Source of the DNA: an uncultured Prevotella sp.
Lineage (GTDB): Bacteria; Bacteroidota; Bacteroidia; Bacteroidales; Bacteroidaceae
Assembly: GCA_934281565.1 (NCBI GenBank)
Contig: CAKQXI010000026.1
Span: 1 to 23,304 of the forward strand
Direction: 5' to 3'
Length of the DNA: 23,304 nt
Each line of letters opens with the position of its first letter. Within the stretch, counting starts at the first letter, position 1. The position numbers and the translations under genes were made by a program. This document shows, in pieces, positions 22,733-23,304 of this stretch. The notes under the pieces were generated by a model, which saw only the letters and a program-made list of their open reading frames with translations, was not told where the DNA came from and ran no database searches.

Positions 22733-22907
22733 GTATATATTGCACGGCACAAGTGTACCCTTTCGTAAGGAAGGGTGTACTTTGTGCTATATACATATAT
22801 ACCTCGTTGGCGTAGGTGTTTCCTCTTGCTTCTTATCCTTGAATCCATGGGTTTCCTAATACCTCAATACACAAGGATGACAAAAGAAGTAAAGAACCCT
22901 ACGCCAA
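22733..22907 (+). promoter_or_regulatory. structured 5' leader of the lipoprotein gene
   Basis: Two RNA structures are visible. The first is a hairpin at 22747-22787: 16 pairs with two G-U and one bulge, loop around TCGTAAGG, extended by an 8-bp AT stem (22733-22740 with 22795-22802). The second is a nested structure: 10 bp perfect (TTGGCGTAGG 22807-22816 with 22898-22907), enclosing 22829-22834/22884-22889 and 22835-22841/22872-22878. No long ORF occupies the region convincingly. It does not match a riboswitch class that I recognise. The remaining leader (22570-22732 and 22908-22983) shows only a short GTTC/GAAC hairpin. Confidence 0.5.
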
Positions 22908-22983
22908 TATCTTTTGAATGGAGTTAGCCTATATTAATTAACATCTGCTTTAGGGGTTCGGCGGAACTAATAGCTATCAAGCA

Positions 22984-23304
22984 ATGATATACATTAAAAG
23001 GCAAAGTACAAGTTTATTGTTGGCATTAGCATCATTATCAGTAGTATCATCATCCCTAATGTCATGTTCTGAAAGTGAGGGATTATCTGGTGTTACTCTC
23101 TCTGACAAGAAGATTTCCTTTACTGCAACAGAAGTAAATGGTTGGACACCAAACTCTGGCAGCAGTAGTAATGATGAAAGTTCTCGTGCAGTTGGTTCTT
23201 ATCATCCATTAATCGTAAAGAGCGACTTAGGGAAACCTCTTTATCTTCATCCTGTGGAACAAGCAGGCACCTATTTTTATAATGATAAGGATGAGCTGGT
23301 TACT
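22984..23304 (+). CDS. surface lipoprotein, possibly fimbrillin-like (3' truncated by window edge)
   Basis: The first 107 codons of a gene running off the window. The N-terminus MIYIKRQSTSLLLALASLS is a signal peptide with lipobox LMSC (C28), so the product is lipidated and exported by the Lol/surface lipoprotein route; an acidic SESEG follows the cysteine. The mature start has ISFTATEVNGW, a Ser/Asn-rich linker and SSRAVGSYHPL, a layout seen at the N-terminus of many Bacteroidales fimbrillin-family (FimA/Mfa-like) lipoproteins, though too little is visible to be sure. Its own promoter and long structured leader separate it from the men operon. Confidence 0.75.
   Translation, partial: MIYIKRQSTSLLLALASLSVVSSSLMSCSESEGLSGVTLSDKKISFTATEVNGWTPNSGSSSNDESSRAVGSYHPLIVKSDLGKPLYLHPVEQAGTYFYNDKDELVT

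Noticed and set aside
22499..22859. Two ORFs of 71 and 68 codons in the lipoprotein leader
   Set aside because: They overlap each other, the promoter and the hairpins; their products look like shadows of structured AT-rich DNA and lack ribosome sites.

Overview
The window looks like chromosomal DNA from a Bacteroidales species, most likely Prevotella/Segatella (copri-like). The evidence is the repeated Bacteroidetes-type promoter (-7 box TAnnTTTG, often with TTG about 19 bp upstream), weak or absent Shine-Dalgarno sequences, moderate GC, and the gene families present: menaquinone synthesis, ThrE and AspT/YidE transporters, an OPT transporter, a LacX-type epimerase and an SprT-like protein. 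The genus is inferred from pattern only.

Left edge (1-3170), an accessory region of lower GC. It opens inside an SMC/ABC-type ATPase followed after 9 bp by an HNH nuclease, the PtuA/PtuB architecture of Septu anti-phage systems (also found as retron effectors). Next come a possible 44-aa ORF and a coupled two-gene unit of unknown function, one membrane-anchored helical protein and one small soluble protein. Then there is a graveyard: the first ~20 codons of an rmlA/rfbA-like gene joined to a broken unrelated gene, and the first ~14 codons of an rmlC/rfbC-like gene with a one-base deletion. A strong terminator closes the region.

Middle (3200-13080), core genes: an SprT-like metalloprotease; an epimerase-OPT transporter operon (minus strand); an EamA exporter; a ThrE-type exporter and an AspT/YidE-type transporter (minus) separated by a repeat-rich spacer; and mnmA, a tRNA thiolase divergent from the YidE-like gene. 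The 500 bp after mnmA, apparently empty at first sight, holds a minus-strand mini-transcription unit with its own promoter, a possible 16-codon leader ORF, a 29-aa single-helix membrane peptide and a 40-aa peptide ending CYGCA, closed by a terminator shared with mnmA. This is the most interesting candidate for an undescribed element.

Right part (13083-23304): a minus-strand lysS-gpsA-pgi-HAD phosphatase cluster (lysyl-tRNA synthesis, phospholipid precursor, glycolysis) with heptad-repeat palindromes in two of its spacers, and divergently a plus-strand menI-menF-menD-menB cluster for the middle of menaquinone synthesis. menC and menE do not follow. Instead a new promoter, a ~420-nt strongly structured leader and the start of a cell-surface lipoprotein gene run off the right edge.

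No tRNA, rRNA, CRISPR array or intact insertion sequence was recognised.
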